Source of the DNA: an uncultured Treponema sp.
GTDB taxonomy: Bacteria; Spirochaetota; Spirochaetia; Treponematales; Treponemataceae
Direction of reading: 5' to 3'
DNA: 15,692 bases
NCBI GenBank assembly: GCA_946538875.1
Contig: CAMNHD010000008.1
Coordinates: 1 to 15,692, forward strand
The position numbers were made by a program, and so were the translations under genes. Within the stretch, counting starts at the first letter, position 1, and each line of letters starts with the position of its first letter. The notes under the pieces were generated by a model. The model saw nothing but the letters and a program-made list of their open reading frames with translations. It was not told the DNA's origin and searched no databases. Shown here in pieces: positions 4,038-12,061 of this stretch.

Positions 4038-6947
4038 ATGGAAAGAAAACAAAAAAACAACTTTTTTAAACGTAATCTGGATATTTTCATCCTTATTATG
4101 ACCACAGCAGTAGGAAGCCTCCTTGCCTTATTCAATATAGGGCAGAAACTTGACTACCGTTTCTATGACACGATGCTCGCCTGGTCAGAGGAACCAAAGG
4201 CCGACTCTTCCATACTTCTCGTTGACATAGATGACATATCCCTTAACGAACTGGGCACCTGGCCGTGGAAACGGGACATACTGGCGGACGTCCTTATCCG
4301 CATGAAGGAACTGGGCGCCCAGAACATGGTATTCGATATCGAGTACCTGTCTCCCTCTTCCGTGAGTGTCTCTGACAATATCAACAGTCTGGTAATGGAA
4401 GAATTCTCATCGGGAGAGGAAAGCATTTCCCAGGCAGTCACGGACTTTGGCCAGGCTGTGGAAGACGGCAGCATATCAAGGGGCGAAAGCGTGTCTGCGG
4501 CCCAGGACCTTGTATACGGAACAATCGACCCGGTTTTATCCGATATGCTCACATCAATTTCAGACAATCTAAATATTGATACTGACGACTACCTGGCCCG
4601 TGCCATCCAGTTCTTTGGAAACGCATCGCTTACCATAAACATGAGGGATGTAAAGATAGAAGTCAGCCCCGAAGACCACGACTACAGCGCACAGAGATTT
4701 CTCTTTGACAATGTGAACGACCCCTCAGGCCTTGTAGATGCGGGGAATATCTTTTCCGCAGGGGAAGAAGGAGACGGTGTGGAAAGAGGTTTTTCGCCGG
4801 CAATCAGGAAAATCATCTCCAGTGCTGCAGGTGCAGGCTTTACCAACGTAGTTGTTGACCACGACGGTACAAGGCGCCGCGTGGAACTCCTCAATTATGA
4901 CAAGGACAGCGGTCGCTACACCGGTCAGCTGGCTTTCGCTCCGCTTATACGCCTGATGGATGTGACAGCCCTGGAACGGAAGAGGAACAGCCTTATCCTC
5001 AAAGGCGCAAGACTTCCCGGACTTATCGACCGGCAGGACATCAAGATTCCGCTGGACGGTCACGGGCGCATGATGATCAACTGGCTCCATGCACTCTACG
5101 GCGAAAGTTTCAAGCACGTGGGCGTCTACACCTTCAAGTATCTGGACTGGGGTGAAGAAGAAATCTATTCCGCCCTGAAGGAACTTGCCCAGTGGTCCCG
5201 GTCAGGGGCATTTTCGGTACTACCTCCTGACGAGCAGGAATTCATAGCAAACGCAGAGATTCTTGCCGCAGAATACCAGGATATTCTTGAAACAAAGAAG
5301 GATCTTCTTTCCAGATGCCAAGGCTTTGACGAAAACGGAATTGCCATCGGAGGAGGACTTTCTCAGGAAGACTATGACCGGTATTTTGAAGCCAGGAACG
5401 AATTCTTTGCAGGAGTCCAGGGCTATGCGGAATCCCTGATGAAAATAGACGGATTCAGCGACATGGAACTTCCGTCAACACTTGCACAGGCGGTTGACAT
5501 ATATCTGAAGAATCTTTCCGACATGAAGTCCTATCTTTCGGGAACCTTCTGCATAGTGGGCAACTCGTCAACCGGTAGTACCGACCTTGGTGTAACACCT
5601 TTCCAGCGCCGCTACGCCAATCTTGGTACCCATGCCAATGTGGTGAACACTATACTCCAGCGCGACTTTATCCGCTGCGAAAGTGTCTGGTGGGGAATAG
5701 CACTCGCCTTTTTCTCCGCACTCCTGGTCATACTGCTCACCAAAAAGAAAGGTCCTGCCTCAAAAAGTGTCTTCGGTCTGATTTACCTGGCCGTCACAAC
5801 CGGCACACTCGTCTGTCTGATGGTATTCTGGCAGGTTTACATTCCGGCAATAGTCCCCATAGTCATAGCGGCAGTCACTTTCCTTGCGGAACTTGCCATG
5901 AGTTTTATACTCACCGAAAGAGACAAGAACACACTGAGACGCGGCTTTGACGCATACGTTGCCCCGGAAGTTGTCAGCGAGATTGTCAAGAACCCTGACC
6001 TGCTGGGACTTGGCGGCGTGAACAAGCACATAAGTGCTCTGTTCAGCGACGTGCGTACATTCTCCGGCTTTACAGAATGCGTGAACCGCGAAGAAGGAGA
6101 GCAGCACGGTGCGGTACGTCTTGTCGATATCCTGAACGGCTATCTTGGAGCTCTTTCCGACGCAATCATGAAGGAACATGGAACCATAGACAAATATGTC
6201 GGCGACGAAATAGTGTCCTTCTTTGGCGCTCCAATCGACAATCCCAACCACGCATTTGACGCCTGTGTGGCAGGTATACGCATGAAGCAGGCGGAAGACA
6301 TCTATAATGCCGAGCACGAAAAGGAACTGCCGATTCATCCTGTGACAAAGACACCTTTCCTGCTGAAATCCAGGGTCGGAGTCAACACCGGCGACATGGT
6401 CGTAGGAAACATGGGTACTGAAAAGAAACTCAACTACACCATAATGGGCAACAACGTGAACCTTGCCTCCCGTCTTGAAGGAACAAACAAGGTCTACGAC
6501 TCATGGATAATGGTCAGCGAAAGCACATGGCGCGAAGCCGACTCAGGAAAGAACCAGGGGCTTTTAGTGGCCAAGAAACTTGACTGTGTAAGGGTTGTGA
6601 ATGTTGACGAACCTGTACAGATATTCAGCATACAGGGGCTCAGAAGCGAACTTCCGTCCGAGCAGGTTGAAGCGTCGGAACTCTTCAACAAAGCAATGGA
6701 ATGGTACATGAGGAACCGTGGTGAAAACGGCCTCAACAAGGATTTACATGACTTCCAGAAAGCAAAGGAATACTTTGAGGAGGCATACCGCTGCTACCAT
6801 GTCTTTGACAGTCAGGACAAGAATTATATCTCCACAGAAAAGAAGATGATCGAACGCTGCGACAATTTCTTGACGAACGGTCTCCCCCGCGACAAGAACG
6901 GGGTCACTCTTCCGTGGGACGGTGTCTATACAATGACTTCAAAGTGA
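4038..6947 (+). CDS. CHASE2-domain class III adenylate cyclase (969 aa)
   Basis: A membrane cyclase making a cyclic nucleotide, probably cAMP. Residues 13-34 form a transmembrane helix. The extracytoplasmic part (about 35-550) is a CHASE2 domain (DYRFYDTMLAW, then VDIDDISLNELGTWPW) with long helical insertions, including about 370-510. Helices follow at 551-567, 578-597 and 602-624. The catalytic domain (about 660-830) has metal ligands D671 and D723 (KYVGDE), Lys719 at the base-selecting site, Thr801 in place of the usual Asp (class IIIb pattern), and transition-state Asn808 and Arg812 (GNNVNLASR). The last 100 residues are TPR-like. I chose the ATG at 4038 over the in-frame ATG at 3990: the extra residues look poor, and 3990 lies upstream of the likely transcript start. 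Neither start has a ribosome site. Thr801 fits ATP use; GTP cannot be fully excluded. Confidence 0.9.
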   Translation: MERKQKNNFFKRNLDIFILIMTTAVGSLLALFNIGQKLDYRFYDTMLAWSEEPKADSSILLVDIDDISLNELGTWPWKRDILADVLIRMKELGAQNMVFDIEYLSPSSVSVSDNINSLVMEEFSSGEESISQAVTDFGQAVEDGSISRGESVSAAQDLVYGTIDPVLSDMLTSISDNLNIDTDDYLARAIQFFGNASLTINMRDVKIEVSPEDHDYSAQRFLFDNVNDPSGLVDAGNIFSAGEEGDGVERGFSPAIRKIISSAAGAGFTNVVVDHDGTRRRVELLNYDKDSGRYTGQLAFAPLIRLMDVTALERKRNSLILKGARLPGLIDRQDIKIPLDGHGRMMINWLHALYGESFKHVGVYTFKYLDWGEEEIYSALKELAQWSRSGAFSVLPPDEQEFIANAEILAAEYQDILETKKDLLSRCQGFDENGIAIGGGLSQEDYDRYFEARNEFFAGVQGYAESLMKIDGFSDMELPSTLAQAVDIYLKNLSDMKSYLSGTFCIVGNSSTGSTDLGVTPFQRRYANLGTHANVVNTILQRDFIRCESVWWGIALAFFSALLVILLTKKKGPASKSVFGLIYLAVTTGTLVCLMVFWQVYIPAIVPIVIAAVTFLAELAMSFILTERDKNTLRRGFDAYVAPEVVSEIVKNPDLLGLGGVNKHISALFSDVRTFSGFTECVNREEGEQHGAVRLVDILNGYLGALSDAIMKEHGTIDKYVGDEIVSFFGAPIDNPNHAFDACVAGIRMKQAEDIYNAEHEKELPIHPVTKTPFLLKSRVGVNTGDMVVGNMGTEKKLNYTIMGNNVNLASRLEGTNKVYDSWIMVSESTWREADSGKNQGLLVAKKLDCVRVVNVDEPVQIFSIQGLRSELPSEQVEASELFNKAMEWYMRNRGENGLNKDLHDFQKAKEYFEEAYRCYHVFDSQDKNYISTEKKMIERCDNFLTNGLPRDKNGVTLPWDGVYTMTSK

Positions 6948-6976
6948 TGAAGATTTTCAGTTTCTGTAAACAGCAC

Positions 6977-7000
6977 CCCGGGAAAGTCTTGAGTCCCGGG
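6977..7000 (+). other. GC-rich hairpin after the cyclase gene
   Basis: CCCGGGA (6977-6983) pairs exactly with TCCCGGG (6994-7000) around a 10-nt loop, about 30 nt past the cyclase stop. It lacks a T run, so it is not a complete intrinsic terminator. It may stabilise the 3' end of the cyclase message against exonucleases. Confidence 0.5.
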
Positions 7001-7021
7001 ACATGAAATTACAGTCCGTAC

Positions 7022-7065
7022 AAAAAAAGGCCTGCGGTTTTCCGAACGGATGCCACAGGCTTTTT
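7022..7065. terminator. Bidirectional intrinsic terminator between cyclase and ybaK
   Basis: GCCTGCGG (7030-7037) pairs with CCACAGGC (7053-7060) with one mismatch. A7 precedes it and T5 follows it, so each strand reads as stem plus U run. It sits between convergent genes and would end both the plus-strand cyclase transcript and the minus-strand polA operon. The inner loop holds a smaller TCCG/CGGA stem. Confidence 0.82.
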
Positions 7066-7070
7066 ACTTT

Positions 7071-7562
7071 TTACATACTTTCCAGCTTAAGGTCAGTGAC
7101 CACAGCTTTTGTGACCGATACAAGGTCGGCGGGAGAAAGCGCCAGCTGCATTCCCCTCTGGCCGGCACTTATATGCACTACAGGCTGCTCCATCACACTC
7201 TGATCAATGAATGTGCGGAACTGCCGCTTCATGCCGATGGGTGAACAGCCACCGCGCACGTAACCGGTCAATGCCAGAAGCTCATCTGGTTTTACAGGTG
7301 TCACTTCCTTTACACCGGCCGCCTGACGTGCTTTTTTTACATTTATCTCATACAGTGCGCTCTGACAGAACACAAGTATTTCCTTGGACTCAGACCTCAT
7401 CACTATAGTCTTGAACACAGAGGCAGGCTCTATGCCAAGTTTTTGTGCCGTTAGTTCCGCCGCACCACGCTCAAGCACATGCTCACCGTCGTCATCATAT
7501 TCCTTGGCCTGGTACTTGATTTTTGCACCATCCAGGATGCGCATTGCATTGGTCTTTTTCAT
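7071..7562 (-). CDS. ybaK: YbaK/EbsC-type Cys-tRNA(Pro) deacylase
   Basis: The 163-residue protein matches the YbaK family, which hydrolyses cysteine wrongly attached to tRNA(Pro) and so protects translation accuracy in the cytoplasm. Signatures are the conserved lysine in SVFKTIV (K51), expected to bind the substrate, and the glycine-rich loop GYVRGGCSPIG (100-110) followed by KRQFRTFID. Length is normal for the family. The ATG at 7562-7560 overlaps the stop of the SPOR gene as ATGA, so translation is probably coupled; there is only a weak upstream ribosome site. It is the last gene of the polA operon, ending just before a strong terminator. The relative ProX shares the fold, but the GGCSP loop and length favour YbaK. 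Confidence 0.92.
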   Translation of the reverse strand: MKKTNAMRILDGAKIKYQAKEYDDDGEHVLERGAAELTAQKLGIEPASVFKTIVMRSESKEILVFCQSALYEINVKKARQAAGVKEVTPVKPDELLALTGYVRGGCSPIGMKRQFRTFIDQSVMEQPVVHISAGQRGMQLALSPADLVSVTKAVVTDLKLESM

Positions 7563-8614
7563 TTCTTTGCCAAAGGTGCGCTTGAGTTGACAATATAGCT
7601 TCCGGCCGAGGCAAACAGTTCGATAGAGTCAATCTGTTTTTTCCAGTAGGCAGCCTCGTCCTTTGTGGTGTAAGGGCCTACGCGTACCCTGTAGTACAGC
7701 TTTCCGGCAGTCTCCTTTTCAAAAGTGAAGACTTCACACTGAATCTTGTTTTCGTCCAGCAGTGCACGGGCCTCGTCAGCCTTGTTCTTTTCGCTGTAGG
7801 AAGCAACCTGCACCCAGTAGCGGTCAGGAACACGGGTCTGTGTCTGAGCCGGCTTTGCAGTGGAAGCAGAACTCTTTGCGGAAGAACTTGTCTTTGCAGG
7901 CGCACTTGACTTTGATGCAGAAGAACTTGTCTTTGGTGCAGCAGCAGGTGCAGAAGCAGGTGCAGAAGCTACCTTCTTTGAAGACTGACTTTCATCCAGG
8001 GTCTTGGCATACACTTCCTTATCTGTCCTGCGTTCCTCCGCAGCCGCTGCCATAGCCTTCTTTCCGGCATCGTTCTTGGCAGTGACACGCTGATCGCTCA
8101 GCACATCATAATTGTGGACGTTTTCTGAGACAGCACCGTTTTCGCTTGAATACACATTTGTGGTATTGGTCGTGTAGATATTGGTGTTGGCACTGGTAAT
8201 CTGAATAGAGTCAGTTGTTACAGGCCTTGACGAAACAGAAGCATCCGCAGTGGAAAGCTCTGTTGAAGCGGCATTATTCTCTGTCTTGTCCAAAGAAGCC
8301 ACAGCCCCCTGTTCATTCAGAGAAGTCTGTCCCTCTGCCGGAGTTGAAAGTCCGTCTGTCACAGACGGAGAAGAGACTAAATCCCCGACATCATAGATAT
8401 TCCCGTTGATTTTATCCGCTTCGGACTCAGTTTTTTTTGCAGTAGAATTCGGTGAGACCCAGATAGAGCTTCCGTCATCTGCTGAATTAGACACGACCAC
8501 AGCCTTGCCGCTCTTGGCCGAAGCAGGTCCCGCCAGAATAAAGGCTGTTCCGACAACCGCGCACAAAAACACACCGGATGCAATCAAAATCCATAAAGTT
8601 CTTTTTTGTTCCAT
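7559..8614 (-). CDS. Membrane-anchored SPOR-domain protein
   Basis: The 351-residue protein has one N-terminal transmembrane helix (about 7-28, LWILIASGVFLCAVVGTAFI) and a long periplasmic linker rich in Ser, Thr, Ala and Lys. A C-terminal SPOR domain follows at about 264-343 (DRYWVQVASYSEKNKADEARALL, then YYRVRVGPYTTKDEAAYWKKQI). SPOR domains bind septal peptidoglycan lacking stem peptides, and the N-in, single-helix layout resembles FtsN or DedD, so a division-site role is likely. The KTSSSA/SSAPA part of the linker comes from short DNA repeats at 7881-7966. The start is the ATG at 8614-8612 with AGGGGA upstream, 12 bp after coaE. It overlaps ybaK by 4 nt. Fold and topology are sure; identity with FtsN is not shown. 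Confidence 0.88.
   Translation of the reverse strand: MEQKRTLWILIASGVFLCAVVGTAFILAGPASAKSGKAVVVSNSADDGSSIWVSPNSTAKKTESEADKINGNIYDVGDLVSSPSVTDGLSTPAEGQTSLNEQGAVASLDKTENNAASTELSTADASVSSRPVTTDSIQITSANTNIYTTNTTNVYSSENGAVSENVHNYDVLSDQRVTAKNDAGKKAMAAAAEERRTDKEVYAKTLDESQSSKKVASAPASAPAAAPKTSSSASKSSAPAKTSSSAKSSASTAKPAQTQTRVPDRYWVQVASYSEKNKADEARALLDENKIQCEVFTFEKETAGKLYYRVRVGPYTTKDEAAYWKKQIDSIELFASAGSYIVNSSAPLAKK
7881..7966. repeat. Short repeats encoding the Ala/Ser linker of the SPOR protein
   Basis: A 16-bp unit (GAAGAACTTGTCTTTG) occurs at 7881-7896 and 7920-7935, exactly 13 codons apart. A 12-bp unit is tandemly repeated at 7943-7954 and 7955-7966. Both keep the reading frame and give KTSSSA and SAPA peptide repeats. 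Such in-frame repeats can change copy number by slippage, altering linker length. Confidence 0.7.
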
Positions 8615-8626
8615 TTTTATCCCCTG

Positions 8627-9247
8627 CTAATCGGTCTGGGGAAGACGCCTCCGCAAGAAACACAGAATCTTACGTTCCAAAAGACGCCTGCTACCGATAT
8701 TCCATACTCTTTGAATATCGGCAACAGAATCTTTATATTTAGAGAAAAGTGTCCGCTGATTTCTAAACCGGCGAAGAATGTTCCCCACAGTGTCAGAGTC
8801 ACGCTTTCTGGCCCTGACGAGCCTGAGAATCACCGGTGCATCCACATATAGCACAGAATCAACCATCTTTACGAGTTCCGGTATCTTGTAAAGCACAGCC
8901 GCATTCAGCACAATGCTGCGTGCCCGGTTTTCCTCCGCAAAGGCCTTGACCCTTGCAGTGAGAGCCGGATAGACAATAGCTTCCTGACGGGCCACAAGCG
9001 CCGGATCCTTAAAGATAAGCGCTCCCAGGTTCCTGCGCAGTAGTTTTCCGTTTTCCGCAACAAGTGACAGGCCGCATTCCAAGGCCAATGCCCCGAACTC
9101 CTTTACTATAGACGCGACAATCTCAGGAGATTCAAGGACTTTGTGAACCTCCGCATCTGCGTCAAGACTGACAAAGCCTTGCGACACAAGGATATCGCTT
9201 GCAAGATTCTTACCGGCCGCCATGGGTCCCGTGACACAGACAATCAA
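8627..9247 (-). CDS. coaE: Dephospho-CoA kinase, divergent
   Basis: The 206-residue protein has the size and layout of CoaE, the ATP-dependent last step of coenzyme A synthesis. Supporting features are the N-terminal P-loop, the DADAEVHKVLE segment (29-39), the RRNLGALIFKDP region and the lid-like RARKRDSDTVGNILRRFRNQ (145-164). It is unusual in several key places. The Walker A is GPMAAGKN (7-14), with Asn where Ser/Thr normally binds Mg-ATP. Tyr93 replaces the common His of the HP motif. NAAVLYKI (115-122) replaces the usual PLLFE. The start is TTG at 9247-9245, overlapping the polA stop as TTGA, with a GGGGGG ribosome site upstream. The neighbour polA often accompanies coaE. CoaE is the best call; a related P-loop kinase is possible. 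Confidence 0.78.
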   Translation of the reverse strand: MIVCVTGPMAAGKNLASDILVSQGFVSLDADAEVHKVLESPEIVASIVKEFGALALECGLSLVAENGKLLRRNLGALIFKDPALVARQEAIVYPALTARVKAFAEENRARSIVLNAAVLYKIPELVKMVDSVLYVDAPVILRLVRARKRDSDTVGNILRRFRNQRTLFSKYKDSVADIQRVWNIGSRRLLERKILCFLRRRLPQTD

Positions 9248-12054
9248 TGGAATTCCCCCCAGTTGCTGCCATGCTCGATGCTTACCCTTAGCGGCACATT
9301 AAGTTTCACAGCCCCCTCCATGCAGGAACGTATACAGTCCACCGCCTTCTCCACAGTATCAGGATTATCCACGCACTCAAAGATAAGCTCGTCATGTACC
9401 TGAAGCAGAGGAGTGAGTTTTCCGCACAGCACATCCGAAGAGTCGATGGCTTTCTGGACATCAATCATAGCCTTTTTTACTATATCCGCCGCACTGCCCT
9501 GTATAGGAGTGTTTACCGCCATGCGCTCGGCACCCTGCTGTTCAAGCTTGTTCCTGCTGTTGATACCACGGATGACTCTCCTGCGCCCCATTATCGTCTG
9601 GACGTAACCAGTTTCCCTTGCGTCCTGGATAGTCCTGGCAATAAAGTCGCGCACTCCTGAATAGGTTGCAAAATACTGGTCTATGAATGACTTGGCTTCG
9701 GTACGGCTGATTCCAAGCTCATTTGCAAGACGGAAAGCGCTCATACCGTACATGACACCAAAGTTCACAGTCTTTGCAAAGCGTCTCTGCTCGGCAGTGA
9801 CAGACTCAGGCTCTATTCCGTAGATAAGCGCCGCAGTTGACCTGTGGACATCCACACCATTGATAAAGGCAGCACCAAGATTCTTGTCGCCAGACAAGTG
9901 GGCAAGCACAACAAGTTCTATCTGGGCGTAGTCAGCAGAAATCAGGACAGTTCCCGGAACCGCTGTAAAGGCAGATCTTATGCGTCTTCCTGCATCGTCA
10001 CGCACAGGAATGTTCTGAAGGTTGGGGTCACGGCTGGAAAGACGCCCTGTGGCAGTTCCCGTCTGGATAAAGGAAGTATGAATCCGCGAATCCTTGTCCG
10101 CAAGGACTGGAAGTGCCTCCACATAAGTGCTCTGGAGTTTTGTCGCGGAGCGGTAGTCAAGTATGGCACGTGGCAGAGGGTCGGCAGTGCGCTCGCAGAG
10201 TTCCTCAAGGACGGCTGTGTCTGTACTGTAGCCTGTCTTGGTCTTTTTTCCGGGAATAAGTTTTCTCTCCTCAAAGAGGACAGTCTGAAGCTGCTTGGGA
10301 CTGGCTATGTTGAATTCGTGCCCCACCTGATCGTAGATAAGCCTTTCCTTTTCCGCAATCTGTCCGGCAAGCTCCACCGAATAGTCTGCAAGTGCCATTT
10401 TGTCAAGATGGATTCCCCTCCTTTCCATGCGGCTCAGGATGGGGAGCACATTCATCTCCATGTCATAGAACAGTTTGGAAAGCCTCTCGTCTTTAAACGA
10501 AGGCTCGAACTTCTGCCAAAGCTGCCATGTAAAGTCCGCGTCCTCGGCACCATAGGGATAGGCCTTTTCCAGAGGTACGTCCGCAAAAGTCTGTCCCTTT
10601 GGCACAAGTTCAGAAAACTCTATGCCGCAGAGGCCAAGCTTTGTCTCCGAAAGATATTCAAGACCGTAGGGACTCTTGCCCATTCCGTCAGGGTCAAGGA
10701 GCCAGGCCGCCACCATTGTGTCGATTATGCGGCACTTTGGCACCTTGTCGTAACCGTTGGCATACAGCACCTCAAGATCGAATTTGCCGTTGTGCATAAT
10801 GACACTTGCATCCGGGGAATCAAAAATACGCGAGAGCTGGGCAATACAGTCTGACTTGGGGATCGTGGGAGAAGCGAACATTCCTCCGGGCAGAACCACA
10901 GGTACATAGACCGCAGTACCCGGCCTGGAGCAGAGGCTGAAGCCCACAAGTGAAGAATGGTTCGAGTCAAGGCTGTCAGTCTCTGTATCAAAGGCCACAG
11001 ACTTGCCGCCGGAAAGTATTGAGTCCACAATGGATACAAGATCCGAAAGCTCTGTCACAGGGCGGTAGTCACCGCTGTTTTTTCTGAGCGGAACAGGAGC
11101 CTCTCCAGCGGATTCCGGGACGGAATCGACTGGTGCAACGGGTGAAGATTTGCTTCCGTCATTCAGGAAAGCCTTTGCCACAGCGGAAGCACCGTAATTC
11201 CGGAGCACAAGCCCGGCCGCGTTGAAATCAAGATTGTCTGTCTTAAAATCTTCAAACGAAAAGTCAAGCGGAACAGTTTCGCAGAGTGTAATCAGCTTCT
11301 TTGAGAAGTAGGCGTTTTCCTTGTCAGCACGGATTTTGTTTCCGATTGCACCCTTTATTTCCTGAGCATGTTCATAGATTCCGTCAAGGGAGCCGTATTC
11401 ATTGAGCAGCTTGAGAGCAGTCTTGTCGCCTACTCCGCTGACACCCGGAACATTGTCGGCAGTGTCTCCGGTAAGGGAAAGATAATCCAGAATCTTTTCT
11501 GGTCCCACACCCCACTTTGCAAAAACTTCATCCCTGGAGTTCACTTCCCAGCCACCGTTGGCCTTGTCTGGCTGCATTGCCTTGCATGTGTCCGTCACCA
11601 GCTGGAGCAGATCCTTGTCGGCACTGAGTATGCGGCAGCCACGGTTTTCCTTTTTACAGCGGGCGGCAACAGTTGCGATGATGTCGTCGGCCTCGTAACC
11701 GTCAACACGCAGGACGGGAACCTTGAGTGCTGTAAGTATCTCCTCTATCCACGGGACCTGAGCATGAAGATCTTCCGGGGTCTTCTGCCTTGTAGCCTTG
11801 TATTCAGGGTACATTTCATGGCGGAAGGTAGGAGTGCGGCTGTCGAACGCAGCGGCAAGGTAGCCAGGCTTGTAATGACTGAGCAATGCCTTGAGGTTGC
11901 GGAAAAATATCACCACGGCACTGATGTTCTGTCCCTGGGTATTCGTGAGAGGGTGGCATAGGAGAGCATAGTAAGCCCTGTATATAAGGCCATATGAGTC
12001 TAGTATATAAACATTCTGTGAATCGTCCGGAGAAAATACTGAGTCTTGTTCCAT
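9244..12054 (-). CDS. polA: DNA polymerase I
   Basis: The 936-residue protein is a full three-domain Pol I for Okazaki-fragment processing and repair. Residues 1-310 form the 5'-3' nuclease (FDSRTPTFRHEMYPEYKATR, YEADDI, LSADKDLLQLV, LTGDTADNVPG). Residues about 340-525 form the 3'-5' proofreading exonuclease, with D356 and E358 (FDTET), HNGKFD and YGAEDAD all present, so proofreading should be active. Residues 530-936 form the polymerase, with motif A Asp708 (DYAQIEL), O-helix K761, F765 and Y769 (KTVNFGVMYG), and motif C D888 and E889 (VHDEL). I chose ATG 12054-12052 because the conserved N-terminus begins right after it and an in-frame start at 12132 adds only a poor extension. No ribosome site is visible. 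It is first in the polA-coaE-SPOR-ybaK operon. Confidence 0.96.
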   Translation of the reverse strand: MEQDSVFSPDDSQNVYILDSYGLIYRAYYALLCHPLTNTQGQNISAVVIFFRNLKALLSHYKPGYLAAAFDSRTPTFRHEMYPEYKATRQKTPEDLHAQVPWIEEILTALKVPVLRVDGYEADDIIATVAARCKKENRGCRILSADKDLLQLVTDTCKAMQPDKANGGWEVNSRDEVFAKWGVGPEKILDYLSLTGDTADNVPGVSGVGDKTALKLLNEYGSLDGIYEHAQEIKGAIGNKIRADKENAYFSKKLITLCETVPLDFSFEDFKTDNLDFNAAGLVLRNYGASAVAKAFLNDGSKSSPVAPVDSVPESAGEAPVPLRKNSGDYRPVTELSDLVSIVDSILSGGKSVAFDTETDSLDSNHSSLVGFSLCSRPGTAVYVPVVLPGGMFASPTIPKSDCIAQLSRIFDSPDASVIMHNGKFDLEVLYANGYDKVPKCRIIDTMVAAWLLDPDGMGKSPYGLEYLSETKLGLCGIEFSELVPKGQTFADVPLEKAYPYGAEDADFTWQLWQKFEPSFKDERLSKLFYDMEMNVLPILSRMERRGIHLDKMALADYSVELAGQIAEKERLIYDQVGHEFNIASPKQLQTVLFEERKLIPGKKTKTGYSTDTAVLEELCERTADPLPRAILDYRSATKLQSTYVEALPVLADKDSRIHTSFIQTGTATGRLSSRDPNLQNIPVRDDAGRRIRSAFTAVPGTVLISADYAQIELVVLAHLSGDKNLGAAFINGVDVHRSTAALIYGIEPESVTAEQRRFAKTVNFGVMYGMSAFRLANELGISRTEAKSFIDQYFATYSGVRDFIARTIQDARETGYVQTIMGRRRVIRGINSRNKLEQQGAERMAVNTPIQGSAADIVKKAMIDVQKAIDSSDVLCGKLTPLLQVHDELIFECVDNPDTVEKAVDCIRSCMEGAVKLNVPLRVSIEHGSNWGEFH

Positions 12055-12061
12055 GTGTGAA

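Larger units (their letters stand above)
4011..4039 (-). promoter_or_regulatory. Promoter of the secreted-protein/barrel/FecR operon
   Basis: On the minus strand ATGACA (4039-4034, five of six consensus bases) is followed after exactly 17 nt by a perfect TATAAT (4016-4011). TGA just before it makes an extended -10. Expected start is near 4004, giving a leader of about 36 nt with the AAGAGG ribosome site. The -35 box overlaps the cyclase start codon on the other strand. Confidence 0.75.

Noticed and set aside
9844..10854. Open frame of 336 codons on the plus strand, opposite polA
   Set aside because: Antisense to strongly conserved polymerase motifs, with no ribosome site and no recognisable protein character.
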